From JANLQB01 sp043735935 (lineage in GTDB: Bacteria > Verrucomicrobiota > Verrucomicrobiia > Chthoniobacterales > Chthoniobacteraceae): a stretch of 8,069 bases of DNA. The position numbers and the translations under genes are program-made. Below the pieces are notes generated by a model that had not been told where the DNA came from, searched no databases, and was given only the letters and a program-made list of their open reading frames with translations. Of this stretch, positions 7,155-8,069 are shown in pieces. Positions within the stretch are counted from its first letter, which is position 1; each line of letters opens with the position of its first letter. The DNA lies in NCBI GenBank assembly GCA_043735935.1, contig JAYTDO010000188.1, positions 1-8,069 of the forward strand, written 5' to 3'.

Positions 7155-8069
7155 GTGAAAGTCGATCTGCATCTCCATTCCAAATACAGTGACCGGGCAC
7201 CCGAATGGCTCTTTCGGCGGGCAGGGTTGCCCGACAGTTTTTCCGAGCCGCGGGCGCTCTACGATCAGCTCCGCGAGCGCGGAATGAATTTCTTTACGAT
7301 CACGGATCACAACCGGATCGATGGCTGCGTTGAGATGGCCGGATTGCCCGGGACGTTCATTTCAGAGCAGGTGAGCACCCGCTTTCCGGATGATCGTTGT
7401 GAGGTGCATCTCCTGGTGTGGGGTTTGAGTGAAGGGCAGCACGCCGAGATGCAGAGGATTCGAGAGAACGTTTTCGATTTGCAGCGATACCTGGCGGGGG
7501 AGGGACTGGCGCACGCGGTGGCGCATCCGCTCTACCGGCTCGATGACCGGCTCGGCGTCGCGCACCTCGAGAAGCTCGCCCTTCTGTTCCGACATTTCGA
7601 GGGGACCAATGGACTGCGTGCGGGAGCCTTGAGCGCGGTGACGCGATTCGCCTTCGGCTCCCTCACGCCTGCCAGGATCGACGAGTTCGCGAACCGGCAT
7701 GGGATCGAGCCGACGCACCCGGAGGCTTGGCGCAAAGTTTTCACGGCGGGTTCCGACGATCATGGAGGCATGTTTGCGGCGTCGGCATTTACGGAGACTC
7801 CGGCCGCGTCCAGCGTCGAAGAATTGCTGGGCCACTTGCGGGAAGGGCGCTGCGAGGTGCGTGGGGGCGGGGGCAGTCCGCTCGCGCTTTCGCACAGCTT
7901 GTATAACAACGTCCGGCGTTTCCTCGGTCAAAAGATCGCCGGGGCAAATAGTGCGAGCCTGATCGGAAAGGCATTTTCGCGTTTCATGGAAGGAGAGGAT
8001 CCGACGGAGTTTTCGTGGACCGACAAGCTGGGTTTCATCGCACAGGGGATCGCGAGCGGGAAGATTTTC
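7155..8069 (+). CDS. PHP-domain protein, possible PHP-glycosyltransferase fusion (3' end beyond window)
   Basis: From GTG 7155 the frame stays open for 305 codons to the right edge. The N-terminus is a PHP metal-dependent phosphoesterase domain with every metal-ligand motif visible: DLHLHS (H6, H8), TDHN (D51, H52), E71 in ISEQVST, H85 in CEVHLL, H124 in AVAHPL, and D201/D202/H203 in AGSDDHG. The domain covers about residues 1-205. The following 100 residues (SLYNNVRRFLGQKIAG onward) are not PHP. From memory, proteins starting like this (DLHxHSKYSDRxxEWLxRR) are often 700-800 aa with a C-terminal family-4 glycosyltransferase domain; that part would lie outside the window, so the fusion is an inference. 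The start must be this GTG, because the metal motif begins at residue 4 and a same-frame TGA sits two codons upstream. No Shine-Dalgarno is visible; reinitiation after the deacetylase gene is likely. Confidence 0.85.
   Translation, partial: MKVDLHLHSKYSDRAPEWLFRRAGLPDSFSEPRALYDQLRERGMNFFTITDHNRIDGCVEMAGLPGTFISEQVSTRFPDDRCEVHLLVWGLSEGQHAEMQRIRENVFDLQRYLAGEGLAHAVAHPLYRLDDRLGVAHLEKLALLFRHFEGTNGLRAGALSAVTRFAFGSLTPARIDEFANRHGIEPTHPEAWRKVFTAGSDDHGGMFAASAFTETPAASSVEELLGHLREGRCEVRGGGGSPLALSHSLYNNVRRFLGQKIAGANSASLIGKAFSRFMEGEDPTEFSWTDKLGFIAQGIASGKIF

Larger units (their letters stand above)
2525..8069 (+). other. Probable five-gene operon (mutase, small protein, lnt, DUF2334, PHP)
   Basis: Five genes run in the same direction with junctions of 13 nt, an 8-nt overlap, a 4-nt ATGA overlap and 3 nt. 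No terminator hairpin or internal promoter-sized gap was seen between them. Three of the four junctions are close enough for translational coupling, and two starts are GTG without a well-placed Shine-Dalgarno. Transcription probably begins in the spacer at 2384-2524 and continues past the right edge. Confidence 0.75.

Noticed and set aside
6321..7310. 329-codon minus-strand open frame across lnt, DUF2334 and PHP
   Set aside because: It spans three genes whose plus-strand motifs are unambiguous, and it carries no recognisable domain.
7362..7931. 189-codon minus-strand open frame opposite the PHP gene
   Set aside because: The plus strand carries the intact PHP motifs H85, H124 and D201-H203 over this stretch. 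The minus frame has none and is a shadow.

Overview
The window is GC-rich chromosomal DNA from a Gram-negative (two-membrane) bacterium. The presence of apolipoprotein N-acyltransferase (Lnt) implies an outer membrane. From memory of related proteins, the GlnD, hexose-phosphate mutase and PHP-type proteins most resemble Verrucomicrobiota (Chthoniobacter/Opitutus-like). This placement is an inference, because no marker RNA gene is present. No mobile element, CRISPR array, tRNA or rRNA was seen. The window looks like dense housekeeping chromosome, almost all of it coding.

Layout: the left 2.4 kb (1-2383, minus strand) is the 5' 794 codons of glnD, the PII uridylyltransferase/uridylyl-removing enzyme. 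It runs off the left edge inside its first ACT domain. A short divergent spacer (2384-2524) follows. It holds an inverted repeat with 7-bp arms, weak -10-like hexamers in both directions, a Shine-Dalgarno-like GGAGAGG and a possible 16-codon leader ORF. To the right, five plus-strand genes sit nose to tail and probably form one operon: a phosphoglucomutase/phosphomannomutase (2525-4489), a 103-aa unrecognised protein that looks like a small winged-helix fold (4503-4814), lnt (4807-6402), a DUF2334/NodB-like deacetylase (6399-7151) and a PHP-domain protein that runs off the right edge (7155-8069). Gaps are 13 nt, -8 nt, -4 nt (ATGA) and 3 nt.

How the genes may work together: glnD belongs to nitrogen-status signalling and is probably unrelated to the rightward genes apart from sharing the spacer. 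The rightward set suggests cell-envelope work. The mutase feeds sugar-1-phosphates to nucleotide-sugar synthesis and Lnt completes lipoprotein acylation. The DUF2334 protein resembles carbohydrate deacetylases. The PHP protein belongs to a type that I recall as often fused to a family-4 glycosyltransferase, whose remainder would lie outside the window. No clearly new defence or mobile system is visible. The most unusual points are the mutase/lnt/deacetylase/PHP grouping, the unrecognised small protein embedded in it, and the DUF2334 and PHP genes sharing one frame separated only by TGA-TTC.
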